Shown: one piece after another, positions 1 through 8,340 of the stretch
How positions within the stretch are numbered: the stretch's first letter is position 1
Layout of the letters: every line of letters starts with the position of its first letter
NCBI GenBank assembly: GCA_009780955.1
Contig: WQZB01000017.1
Span: forward strand, 1 to 62,633
DNA: 62,633 nt
Reading direction: 5' to 3'
From: Polyangiaceae bacterium
Lineage (GTDB): Bacteria; Myxococcota_A; Polyangia; Polyangiales; Polyangiaceae
Program-made: the position numbers and the translations under genes
Notes under the pieces: model-generated
Database searches by the model: none
Told to the model about the DNA's origin: nothing
What the model saw: only the letters and a program-made list of their open reading frames with translations

Positions 1-325
1 CCCAGTCTGGAGCGAGTGCGAACCACGGCGCATCGGGCATCTCGGGCATGCGTTCCCGACGCCAACCTGCAATGTCGGGAACGAGAACGTCGGCACCAAA
101 ATGAAGCTCGGGTTCGTCAAGAAGGATCCAGCCGCCGGGGCCGCCCTTGCCGCGGTCGAACGGTGCGATGAGCTCACCTCCGAGGATGGACGTGGCCCGG
201 GCGTGGCGCGATGCCGGGCGCGGAAAGGCGTAAAGCACGCCATGAAGAATTTCACCGACCATGTTCGGTGGTAGCGCTTCGAGATCCGCGTAGGTTGCAG
301 GTAACGGACTGCGTTTTGCGACCAT
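1..325 (-). CDS. Uma2 family endonuclease (partial, 3' end off window)
   Basis: The minus strand reads from an ATG at 325 to the window edge without a stop, giving about 108 residues. It opens MVAKRSPLPATYADLEALP and continues with a GEILHG stretch, an FPRPASRHARA segment and a PDIAGWRRERMP segment. These match the Uma2 (DUF820) PD-(D/E)xK nuclease-fold family, which is common in multiple copies in cyanobacteria and some Myxococcota and has no settled role. The last third is missing only because the window ends. It lies 34 bp downstream of the tsaD stop on the same strand, so it may be co-transcribed. Family call is fairly sure; function is unknown. Confidence 0.75.
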   Translation of the reverse strand, partial: MVAKRSPLPATYADLEALPPNMVGEILHGVLYAFPRPASRHARATSILGGELIAPFDRGKGGPGGWILLDEPELHFGADVLVPDIAGWRRERMPEMPDAPWFALAPDW

Positions 326-359
326 GCGCGAGAAGATAGCACCACCGATAGAAAGCGGG

Positions 360-1436
360 CTAACGCGGTCCTCGTCCTTTTCGTGTCATGCGCGGCAACG
401 ACGTCGTGCTCGTTGCAATCAAATCCCACCCATCGCGCTCGCCGCTCACTAGGCGCATAAGGCCTGCGTAGGCAATCATGGCGGCGTTGTCCGTGCAGCT
501 TGCAAGTTCTGGAAGCACGGCGATCATGCCGTGCTTGGAAGCAAGCTCGTATGTGCGCGCGCGAAGCTCGCGGTTTGCGGCAACACCGCCACCGAGCACC
601 ACGTGGGTTACGCCCTCGCGCATCGCGGCGGCGACAAGTTTTTTTGCAAGCACCGACGTTACCGCAGCTTGAAACGACGCGCAGATGTCGGCCAAACTTT
701 CTTCGGTTTTCGGTGCTCCGTGGTCATGCACAAGTTGGCTGATTTGGGTTTTGATTCCCGAAAAGCTGAATTCGAATGAGCGCGTGCTAGCCATGGGCAC
801 CGTGAAAGGCACGGCGTGCGGGTTGCCTTTCTGCGCGAGCATGTCGATGAGAGGACCGCCCGGGTAGCCAAGGCCGAGCAGCTTGCCAACCTTGTCGAAC
901 GCTTCGCCGGCGGCATCGTCGCGTGTTGCGCCGAGTTCGCGCATTTGCCGCGCATGCGGCCCGTCAACTCGATAGATCGCCGTGTGACCACCCGAGGCGA
1001 GCAGCGCAACGAATGGGAATTCCGGCGCCTTGGAGCTTGCCGTGCGACGCAAAAACCCCGCGAGCAAGTGCCCAACGAGATGATCGACACCGACCAGAGG
1101 CTTGCCAAGCGACCAGGCAAGCCCCTTGGCCAATTGCACGCCGACAAGCAGGGCGCCGACGAGACCAGGACGATGGGTTACCGCAATGCCGTCGACCTCT
1201 GCGAGCGTGATGGCTGCGCGCGCGAGAGCTTCGCGAACGACAGGCAGGGCGTTTCTTAGGTGGTCGCGCGAGGCGAGCTCGGGAATGACGCCGCCATAAG
1301 GAGCATGCAGCTTTACCTGGCTTTGCACCACATCGGCCAGCACCCGGCCGCTGTCGTCGACAATGGCGGCTCCTGTTTCGTCACACGAAGACTCAATCCC
1401 GAGAATATGCACTGGTTTGTTTAAGGAGTTGAGCAA
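360..1436 (-). CDS. tsaD: tRNA N6-adenosine threonylcarbamoyltransferase TsaD
   Basis: 358 residues, the usual length for bacterial TsaD (Kae1/Gcp/YgjD family). In the cytoplasm it transfers the threonylcarbamoyl group onto A37 of tRNAs that read ANN codons, working with TsaB and TsaE. Visible signatures are ILGIESSCDETGAAIVD at the N-terminus, a metal-site segment VDHLVGHLLAGF near residue 120, the ASGGH nucleotide-binding segment, and the C-terminal LGGGVAANRELR and CTDNAAMIA motifs. The start codon overlaps the 3' end of the upstream lipoprotein gene by 16 bp, suggesting translational coupling. All key motifs are present. Confidence 0.96.
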   Translation of the reverse strand: MLNSLNKPVHILGIESSCDETGAAIVDDSGRVLADVVQSQVKLHAPYGGVIPELASRDHLRNALPVVREALARAAITLAEVDGIAVTHRPGLVGALLVGVQLAKGLAWSLGKPLVGVDHLVGHLLAGFLRRTASSKAPEFPFVALLASGGHTAIYRVDGPHARQMRELGATRDDAAGEAFDKVGKLLGLGYPGGPLIDMLAQKGNPHAVPFTVPMASTRSFEFSFSGIKTQISQLVHDHGAPKTEESLADICASFQAAVTSVLAKKLVAAAMREGVTHVVLGGGVAANRELRARTYELASKHGMIAVLPELASCTDNAAMIAYAGLMRLVSGERDGWDLIATSTTSLPRMTRKGRGPR

Positions 1437-1960
1437 GGCACTTGCTCTTTGGACAGCGCAAAAACGCCGAACAGGGGTTCGTTCGCGCCGCCTTCGACCT
1501 CGCTTGGCTCGGGTGATCCTGGTGCGCCGCGCAGCAGCCTGACCTCGACACCGGTTGATTGCATGAGCGATACAATGACCATGATGTCAGCTGGCCCCGA
1601 TGTGGGCGTGGCTGCGTAAATGAGATTATTTTCTCGGCCTTCGCCGAAAGAAAGCGTGGAAAGCGGATCGTGCCATAGCTGGGGAATGGGGCGCAGCGGC
1701 GTTTGCGCGAAAAGCCCGTCGGACGTGGAAACGAAGCCAGGTGCATCTTGCAAGTGATCGGCATCGAGAGTGATGCACATGCGCACATCGTCCGCGAGGC
1801 CCGCGCGAACGAAGCTGCCTTGCACGATGGGGCCTTGGAAACTGCCACTGCCCGTTGAGAACCGCGACATGTCTCGACACCCGCTTGCGAGGCCGAGGGC
1901 GATCACGGCGACTATGACAGCGAGCCATCGAACAAGCATCCGAGCGGCTCCCCTTATCAT
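1421..1960 (-). CDS. small predicted lipoprotein
   Basis: 179 residues. A basic N-terminus and hydrophobic stretch (residues 5-25) end in a lipobox-like LASGC, so it is probably exported and lipid-anchored. The rest has no domain I recognise; it is rich in Ser, Gly and Pro with a fairly low charge. It is sandwiched between the big TPR-HEAT gene (4-bp ATGA overlap upstream) and tsaD (16-bp overlap downstream). The three therefore form one tight transcription unit, but the lipoprotein has no obvious link to tRNA modification. Function unknown. Confidence 0.7.
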   Translation of the reverse strand: MIRGAARMLVRWLAVIVAVIALGLASGCRDMSRFSTGSGSFQGPIVQGSFVRAGLADDVRMCITLDADHLQDAPGFVSTSDGLFAQTPLRPIPQLWHDPLSTLSFGEGRENNLIYAATPTSGPADIMVIVSLMQSTGVEVRLLRGAPGSPEPSEVEGGANEPLFGVFALSKEQVPCSTP

Positions 1961-4900
1961 TTCTCGCCGCGGATGCTTTGTGCCGTCTGCCGAACGCGAG
2001 GTTCAGGATCGCGATCGGCCATGACGCTTGCAATTTGTCGGGCTGCTGCCTTGTCGTAACTTGCCATCGCCACGAGCGCGGCCTCGCGCACGAGCGCGTA
2101 AGGTTCTTTCGTGGTTGCTTCTCGAAGCGCTTTCGTTGCACCTTCCGACGCGCCTCGCGCGCCAAGTCTTCCGAGAGCTTGTGCGGCCGCCACGCGAATC
2201 GCCCACGTTGGATGCGCTGCAAGGATCTTCGACGCGGCAGAAAGTGCGCGCGCGCTTGCATGATTTCCAATCGACGCCAGGGCAACGCGCGCAACGCTTT
2301 CGTTCGGATCGAGCGCGGCGTCGGCCAACGTGTTTTCGGCTGGTTCGGACGTCGAGTGCGCGAGCACGCCGAGCGCGCGCAAGCGAACCGTAGGATCAGG
2401 GTGGCGTGACAGCTCGATGATGCTTGGTTCGAGCGCGCTGGCTATCGCGCGCGCCTTGTTGTGTGCAGCCAACGTTTCCGGCGTTGGTTCGCCGGAGACG
2501 AAGGGCAAAAGCGCGCCATCGCCTGCTGCCATGGCGCCCAGGACTGTAAGGGCTCGCTCGTTTGATGTGGCGAGCGCGGCCTCGGCCGCGTGCGCAATCG
2601 GCTCGGCGAAAAGCACGAGCGCCGCTGCCCGATCTTTTTCCGCAAGCGTGCGTGGGATAAAGTTGTCAAGAGCTGATTCGATATCCACGGTGTCGTCGGG
2701 CATGGAAAGCGTGTCGCTTTGGGCGCTCTGGATAACGTGCGGGCTTTGGGTTGCGAGCATGACGAGCGATGCAGCTCCTGCGGCTCGCAATGCCGCGGCG
2801 TTACGTTGTGTGCGCAGCAGTGTCGTCGCGCCCTCGCCGCTTGCCGCGAAGAGCCCATCGGCCATGGCCAAAATGGCCCTTTTTTCGGACCGTGAGTCGC
2901 CCTTTCCGTGACCGATACGTGCGAGGGCAAGCATTGCCATTTGGCGTGGCAAAGGCTCGTCACTTTCTGCAAGTGTTACCAGCGTTGGTGCTTCGCTCGT
3001 GGCGCCAAGCTCGCCGAGCGCGTAGGCAGCGGCCGCTCGCGCCACGCTTCCGGCTTCGAGCGACCGAGCCGTTTGCGCGAGCCGTGCAACGTTCGCCCGA
3101 TCTTTGAGCGTGCCGAGCCCGAGTGCTGCGAAGCCGCGCATGGGTGGTGATCCGTGCTCCACGATGCGTCGCAAAAGAGGCGCTGCCTTGCCATCACCGA
3201 GCTTCGCCACAGCCCACGTTGCGGCAATTGCCACGGGGCCTGTTGCCATGGAGTTCGCAGGCGCACGATCCCGATCGTGCCATGGATCGTGGATTGGGGC
3301 GTGCTTTGGAAAGATGTAGGCTTCATATTTCGGCAAAAGAGCCGTGTCGCGCAAGGCTCCGCATGCAAGCATGGCCCGCGTGCGAAGGGCCGTTTCGGCC
3401 TGGCCCCCTCCCGTGGCAAATGCGAAAAGGGCAGGTCCGGCATTCTTGTTTTGCACGTTGGCAAGCACGTCGATGGCCACGCGTTGGCCCCCCGCGTCGC
3501 CATCGGCGAGCACGTCGAGCAGCGGCTTGATCGCTCGCTCACCGATGCGCGAAAGAGCCGCGCGAGCCTCGACGGCGGCTTGTCCCGTTTGCCCCGCAGC
3601 GTGGCGGCTTTTCTGCACGAATGCAAACGTAAGATGGCTATACAATTGTATAAGCAGGCGCCGATACACTTTTCGCTGCGGGTTGCCAATGGCAAGCGGC
3701 AAAAGCTCGTTCTCGAGGGATTCGAGTGTACCTTTCCCAAGATTGATTTGCATGGAGAGGCGCGCGGCGTGCGATACGATGTCTTCGTCGGGGGCCGTAC
3801 GAATGACGCGTCGAAATAGCCTGTCGGCCTCGTCGGTTTCGCCTTTGGCGAGCAGCAAATCGGCGAGTTCCAAATAAACGATGTAAAGCCTGTCGTTCTT
3901 CGCGATGGCCGCGCGAAATTCGGTGATGGCGTGCTCGGTGTCTTGACGCTGGCGGTACATTTCACCGAGCTTTCGGTGGCCTTCGGCATCGTCGGGATTG
4001 AGTTCGACGGCGCGTGCGGCATAGCGAATGGCGTCTTCGTCGAGGTACATTTGCGCGGCATATTGCGCCATGCGTTGGTAGAGCTCGCGCGCGCGCTTCG
4101 GTTCGACCGTGGCGAGCTTTTCGAGCGTTGCAATGGCCTCGCGGTGCTTGTTCTGCTGCACCAAAGTGCGTTCGAGTGCAAGGTAGCTTTCAACATCACC
4201 GGGAGCTGCGATAATCACTTTGCGCAGCGTGACTTCGGCATTGGCGAACTGGCGAAGGCGAATTTGCACCTCGGCGAGCATGCGCCCCGCTTCCAAGTCA
4301 GGCGGGCTAGCGGCAAACTTCCGTTCTAGCGGCCCGACCTGAGCATCGAGCACGCGCTCGAAGCCCCAGAGTGTCACGGTGCGCTGGCGTGCTTCGCGCT
4401 CGAGCCCGTGGTCGCCGTTTTTCGTGGCAACGGCCGCGAGATCTTGCCAAATCACGCGCGCTTCGCGGTAGTTTTTTGCGCGCTCGAGGGCACCGGCGAG
4501 TTGCTTGCGAAATGCAACATTTGCGGGCTCGAGCTGCACGGCCTCGCGGTACGAGGCGAGCGCGTCGGGGACCATGTCGTGCTCGAGGTACACATCGCCA
4601 AGGGCGGCGAGCGCGCGGGCCTTCGGGGTGATCGTGGTGAGAATTCGCTTCCAGGTTTGCACGGCAAGGGGCTTATTGCCTTCTTGGAAGTAGTGGTCGC
4701 CAAGATCGGTGAGGTGGCCGGGATCGCTCGTGCCGATTTGCGTCAAGCGCGTGAGCACTTTGACGGACCTGTCGCTCTCGCCAATTCGTGCGTAGAAATC
4801 GGCCAAGCGCGAGAGAATTTCTTCGTCGCTTCCTCCGCGCGCCTCGAGCTCACGGAGAAGCTTGGTGGCGCGCGCATGATCGCCGCGCTGCATCAGCGCT

Positions 4901-6132
4901 TCGCACTGGTCGAACACGAACTGCGGATTGTGTGGCGCGGCTCGAATCAGCGCATCGTATTCGGCAATGGCCTTGTCGAGATCCCCTTCGGATTGCATCA
5001 GACGAATCATTTTGAGACGCAGGTCGATCTGCTTTGGATTCGATAAAAGGGCTTTTCTGTAAACTTCAATTGCTTGTTTGCTGTTGCCGGTTTCTTCGTA
5101 AAGGGCTCCAAGCAATGCCAACCTTTGGAAATCGGTCGGGTGTTCGCCTTCGAGTTGCTGAATAAGAATCGGCAACGTTTGATCGGCTCGGTAAATTTCG
5201 GCGATGGTTTCGTAAATCTCGCCACGAACGGCGGCCTCTTGGCCAGAAGCTTGGAGGGCCTTTTTCAGCGAGGCGAGGGCCTCGACGTTTTTGTGAGCTT
5301 TCGCTTGCGCCTTGCCAAGATCTTTCAAAGCGGGTGCGAGCGCGCGGTTGTCGCCTGCGGCCGCTGTAACGAGCTCTTTGAATTCGGCCTCGGCTCGGTC
5401 GTATTCGGCACGCTGAAAGAGCTCGCGCCCAAGCTCGCCGCGCACAAATAAACTCGAGGGTCGCATTTTCACGACCTCGGTGTGGCGCGCTTTGGCACTT
5501 ACGAAATCTTTGTCGTCGAGTGCTAGCAGCATGAGCGTGCGAAGGGTTTGCTCTTTGTCTGCGGGCGTAGTCTGGAGTATAAGGGCTTGCTCGTAACGCT
5601 TTTTCGCGCCCGCGTGATCGCCGCGATCTTGAAGCAGCCGCGCAAGCGATACGATGGCCGCACTCTCGGTGCTTTTGAGCAAAATGGCTTTTTCGTACGT
5701 TTTGATGGCCTCGTCGGTGTGCCCGTCGAATTTGTAAATGCCTGCGAGCGCTACGCTCGAGGCGTATTGCTCTGGGCCGGGCTGGGCTGCGCGCGCTTCA
5801 AAGTCTTTGACGAGGTTGACGAGGTTTCCGTCTTTGTCTCGGTAAAGTTGCGCGAGGCGCTGCAAAGGAAACGACGCGCCAGGCTGGGTGAGAACAATTC
5901 TCGTGTATTTTGCAATTTGCGCCGTTGGCGAGGCTGGTGGCGCTGCCTGCGCTTGGGATCGCGTGGCTGCGCCGCCCGTGTGGCTGGAGTGACTGGGCTG
6001 CGCGCGCCCGCCGGCAGGCTTGTGGCGTCCGCGCGGGTCGAAATCTTGTCCGCGTGCTGGCAGCACGACGAGCCAAGCGGCGAGCGTGAAACAACCAAAG
6101 CAACCAAAGAGCGTGAACGGGCGAAGCTGCAC
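1957..6132 (-). CDS. large secreted TPR-HEAT repeat protein
   Basis: 1391 residues. An N-terminal signal sequence ends near PARGQD (residues 22-30) and is followed by a low-complexity Pro/Ala linker. From about residue 75 to 800 there are many tandem TPR units, with recurring patterns such as LARLLQDRGDHAGA and LGEMYRQRQDTEHA. From about residue 850 to the end there are HEAT/PBS-type helical repeats (LGTLKDRANVARLA; ALGRLGARGASEGA). Such proteins act as scaffolds for protein contacts, here presumably in the periplasm or at the surface. No enzymatic motif is seen. It is the first gene of the tsaD unit, with a short divergent gap to the PD40 lipoprotein gene. Confidence 0.8.
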   Translation of the reverse strand: MQLRPFTLFGCFGCFTLAAWLVVLPARGQDFDPRGRHKPAGGRAQPSHSSHTGGAATRSQAQAAPPASPTAQIAKYTRIVLTQPGASFPLQRLAQLYRDKDGNLVNLVKDFEARAAQPGPEQYASSVALAGIYKFDGHTDEAIKTYEKAILLKSTESAAIVSLARLLQDRGDHAGAKKRYEQALILQTTPADKEQTLRTLMLLALDDKDFVSAKARHTEVVKMRPSSLFVRGELGRELFQRAEYDRAEAEFKELVTAAAGDNRALAPALKDLGKAQAKAHKNVEALASLKKALQASGQEAAVRGEIYETIAEIYRADQTLPILIQQLEGEHPTDFQRLALLGALYEETGNSKQAIEVYRKALLSNPKQIDLRLKMIRLMQSEGDLDKAIAEYDALIRAAPHNPQFVFDQCEALMQRGDHARATKLLRELEARGGSDEEILSRLADFYARIGESDRSVKVLTRLTQIGTSDPGHLTDLGDHYFQEGNKPLAVQTWKRILTTITPKARALAALGDVYLEHDMVPDALASYREAVQLEPANVAFRKQLAGALERAKNYREARVIWQDLAAVATKNGDHGLEREARQRTVTLWGFERVLDAQVGPLERKFAASPPDLEAGRMLAEVQIRLRQFANAEVTLRKVIIAAPGDVESYLALERTLVQQNKHREAIATLEKLATVEPKRARELYQRMAQYAAQMYLDEDAIRYAARAVELNPDDAEGHRKLGEMYRQRQDTEHAITEFRAAIAKNDRLYIVYLELADLLLAKGETDEADRLFRRVIRTAPDEDIVSHAARLSMQINLGKGTLESLENELLPLAIGNPQRKVYRRLLIQLYSHLTFAFVQKSRHAAGQTGQAAVEARAALSRIGERAIKPLLDVLADGDAGGQRVAIDVLANVQNKNAGPALFAFATGGGQAETALRTRAMLACGALRDTALLPKYEAYIFPKHAPIHDPWHDRDRAPANSMATGPVAIAATWAVAKLGDGKAAPLLRRIVEHGSPPMRGFAALGLGTLKDRANVARLAQTARSLEAGSVARAAAAYALGELGATSEAPTLVTLAESDEPLPRQMAMLALARIGHGKGDSRSEKRAILAMADGLFAASGEGATTLLRTQRNAAALRAAGAASLVMLATQSPHVIQSAQSDTLSMPDDTVDIESALDNFIPRTLAEKDRAAALVLFAEPIAHAAEAALATSNERALTVLGAMAAGDGALLPFVSGEPTPETLAAHNKARAIASALEPSIIELSRHPDPTVRLRALGVLAHSTSEPAENTLADAALDPNESVARVALASIGNHASARALSAASKILAAHPTWAIRVAAAQALGRLGARGASEGATKALREATTKEPYALVREAALVAMASYDKAAARQIASVMADRDPEPRVRQTAQSIRGEK

Positions 6133-6258
6133 GCGTCAAGCATAACGTAGACTTGCGGCGCGCGGCGCGCAGCGGATTGGCCCAAGCTGTGCGTGTTGAC
6201 TTTTCGGGTGCTCCTGCTTCTATGGAAGGCCTTGATTCGTGGGGCCTGGGGTCTTGAC

Positions 6259-7440
6259 ATGAAAAGAAGAGACAGCTCTCGATGCGCGCCGAATCGCACC
6301 ACGCAGCAGCGCGTCGTGCGCCCGGTCATTGGGTTCGGGGCGGCGAGTGTTGCGGGCTTGATTTTGTTTGCGTGCTCTGGAGTAGATTTCCCGCTGTACC
6401 AATTCCCAACCGGCAACGACGCGGCAGAGAACAGTAGCGCAGGTGACGAGCCGCAATCGGACGCCGCGGGTGCATTCGACGCGGGCAGTGAGGCGGCCGC
6501 CGACGACGCATCCGACGCATCCGACGCAAGCGACGATGCGGATGCCGGCGCCGTCGTTGTCCAAGCGTGCAGTGCACTCACGCCGTTTACGAACGTGTCC
6601 AAGTTGGCTGGGATCAACACGGACGATCTCGACGAGATTGCCCCAAGGCTCACGGCAGACGAGAAAACGATTGTGTTTGCTCGCTACGATGTTCCGAACA
6701 CGGATGCCATAAACCTTTACACGGCCACCCGCGCTTCGCGCGATGACGACTTCGGCGCGGCAACACTCGTTGTTGGGCTTGGGGGAGCCGGGACGAACGG
6801 AGATCCGCAGTTTTTCGGCGATGGCAGTAATAATATCCTATTTGCGTCGAGTCGCCAAAGCGATCCTCCGGATTTTACTAGCAACCCTCCGATTTTTTTC
6901 CGTGCACAGAAGAACAACGACACCTTTGAGAACGTCACGCAGGTTTTCCCGGGCTCGACGGCAGACGGCTGGCGTCCTTTCCTGACGAGCGATGGCAGCG
7001 AGCTTTTCTTTGGAGGTGACAACGGGGCCGGGGGTGCGCAGATTTATCGGAGTTTGGCGGACGGCAAGGGTGGCTTTTCCGCCCCCGCCCCCGCACTCGT
7101 TGCCGGGATCGCCGCTGTCGCGCCGTATTCCGACAACGCTCCGGTGCTGAGTCAAGAAGCGCAAACGATGTATTTTGCATCGGAACGCTCCCCGGCACCA
7201 GGTGCCAGCGTCCTCAATATGCATATTTATGTTACAACGCGATTGAATACGAATGATCCGTTTGACGGAAATCCGGTACGAGCAAGGGTCGATGTCATCA
7301 ACGGGGTGGTCGAAAACTTGGATTTCGACGAGTGGCCAGGTTGGCTTTCGACCGATGGTTGCAGGCTGTATTTCGACACGAACAGGGGGGACGGGAACAA
7401 CTTCGAATACGACATCTGGGTCGCCACGAAAACCGAGTAG
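6259..7440 (+). CDS. PD40 (WD40-like beta-propeller) lipoprotein
   Basis: 393 residues from the ATG at 6259. An in-frame upstream ATG at 6193 also exists, but the 6259 start gives a normal KRR-type signal peptide ending in a lipobox-like LFACSG. A long Ala/Asp/Ser low-complexity linker follows (about residues 60-95), a style common in myxobacterial surface lipoproteins. The body carries PD40 repeats such as APRLTADEKTIVFAR, GSNNILFASSRQ, RPFLTSDGSELFFGG and EAQTMYFASERS, predicted to fold as a beta-propeller. It probably sits on the outer membrane; the ligand is unknown. The stop TAG is followed directly by TAA and a palindromic repeat pair. Confidence 0.8.
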   Translation: MKRRDSSRCAPNRTTQQRVVRPVIGFGAASVAGLILFACSGVDFPLYQFPTGNDAAENSSAGDEPQSDAAGAFDAGSEAAADDASDASDASDDADAGAVVVQACSALTPFTNVSKLAGINTDDLDEIAPRLTADEKTIVFARYDVPNTDAINLYTATRASRDDDFGAATLVVGLGGAGTNGDPQFFGDGSNNILFASSRQSDPPDFTSNPPIFFRAQKNNDTFENVTQVFPGSTADGWRPFLTSDGSELFFGGDNGAGGAQIYRSLADGKGGFSAPAPALVAGIAAVAPYSDNAPVLSQEAQTMYFASERSPAPGASVLNMHIYVTTRLNTNDPFDGNPVRARVDVINGVVENLDFDEWPGWLSTDGCRLYFDTNRGDGNNFEYDIWVATKTE

Positions 7441-7519
7441 TAAAGGGCGGCCACAGAGGGCCGCCCCTACAAAGAATGCGTTTTGTTCGTTGGTAGGGGC
7501 AGGCCTTCGTGCCTGCCCC
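7441..7519. repeat. pair of GTAGGGGC-family palindromes
   Basis: Two short inverted repeats lie head to head: 7441-7470 (arms GGGCGGCC/GGCCGCCC, ending CCCCTAC) and 7493-7519 (GTAGGGGCAGGC/GCCTGCCCC). They are separated by a linker containing GAATGCG and TTTTGTTCG, which recurs beside other copies in the window. The arrangement resembles a REP/BIME pair. Confidence 0.8.
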
Positions 7520-7540
7520 GCCTTGAACTTGAAAGCGGTT
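7519..7540. repeat. degenerate fragment of the GACCGCTTTC element
   Basis: Reading the minus strand gives AACCGCTTTC then AAGTTCAAGGCGG. This is the short form of the MITE-like family (compare 21920-21967) with one AAGTTGACGC unit deleted. It abuts the palindrome pair, so two repeat families lie side by side here. Confidence 0.5.
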
Positions 7541-7582
7541 GGTGTGGGCACGCCTGAGCCCTGAGCGAAAACACCGACAAAA

Positions 7583-7617
7583 ATAAGCCTGTCTTACCCG
7601 GCGCGAAGACGGGCTTG
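7583..7617. other. hairpin upstream of the cytochrome b gene
   Basis: AAGCCTGTCTT and AAGACGGGCTT form an 11-bp arm pair with one G-U pair around a short GC-rich loop, ending about 33 bp before the ATG at 7651. On the minus strand it is followed by a short T run. It could be a weak terminator or a leader structure; no strong case for either. Confidence 0.35.
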
Positions 7618-7650
7618 TCAAGCGCAGGCCTTTTCCTTTAAAAAACGAAC

Positions 7651-8304
7651 ATGTCGACCGCTGCCACTTCGCCCAATCGCGCTGACGCTACCTTTCTGGT
7701 TTCGCGACTCAGCTCGCTGCTCGCCGTGTTGCCCTTGGGCGTGTGGACGGTCGCCCACCTGTGGAATAACCTCGCTGCTTTCCAAGGCGAGGCGGCTTGG
7801 CAGCACGCCGTTACCGAGTACAAGCACCCGTACGCGTTCTTCGCCTCCACGGTTCTTGCGCTTTTGCCTCTCGCGCTGCACACGGTTTGGGGCGTTCAAC
7901 GCATTCTCACGACCAAGCCAAACAACACGAAGTACACCTACTTCGCAAATCTCAAATATCTCCTTCAGCGCCTTAGCGCGATTGGCATTTTGCTCTTTTT
8001 GCTCGCGCACATCACGCTCGCTTTTCTCAAACCTCGCTTGACGACTCACGGCCAAGCCGAGGCATTTTCCGCTCTTGCGCACGAAATGCACCACAATTTC
8101 CCAACGCTTGCCGTTTACGTGCTTGGCATTCTCGGCGTGGCTTACCACCTTGCAAACGGCCTGCATACGTTCTGCATGGGTTGGGGTGTCGTTTCGAGCC
8201 GTGCCGCCTTGAACAGGCTAAACGCTGTTGCCGCCATCGTTTTCGTGTGTCTGCTCGCCATGGGTTGGGGCGCCATATGGGCACTCTACGTTTCCGGCTC
8301 CTAG
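7651..8304 (+). CDS. sdhC: succinate dehydrogenase cytochrome b subunit (SdhC, b558-type)
   Basis: 217 residues with five predicted membrane helices, matching the single-subunit di-haem cytochrome b of Wolinella/Bacillus-type succinate:quinone oxidoreductase. This subunit anchors SdhA and SdhB in the inner membrane and passes electrons to quinone. Candidate haem-ligand histidines lie in TVAHLWNNL, ALHTVWGV, LAHITLAF and AYHLANGLHTF. The flavoprotein and iron-sulfur genes normally sit directly downstream. Here the next genes are LivJ/LivH-like, so the subunit appears orphaned in this window. Family assignment is good. Confidence 0.85.
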   Translation: MSTAATSPNRADATFLVSRLSSLLAVLPLGVWTVAHLWNNLAAFQGEAAWQHAVTEYKHPYAFFASTVLALLPLALHTVWGVQRILTTKPNNTKYTYFANLKYLLQRLSAIGILLFLLAHITLAFLKPRLTTHGQAEAFSALAHEMHHNFPTLAVYVLGILGVAYHLANGLHTFCMGWGVVSSRAALNRLNAVAAIVFVCLLAMGWGAIWALYVSGS

Positions 8305-8340
8305 ACTAGCGCGACACCGTGGCCCTGGTACTTTGTAGGC

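Noticed and set aside
7160..7185. Near-match TGTATTTTGCA to the palindromic 11-mer
   Set aside because: One mismatch, and the amino acids MYFAS belong to the PD40 repeat, so protein constraint explains it. Similar one-mismatch hits at 17030, 24530, 29105 and 59465 were also left out of the count.
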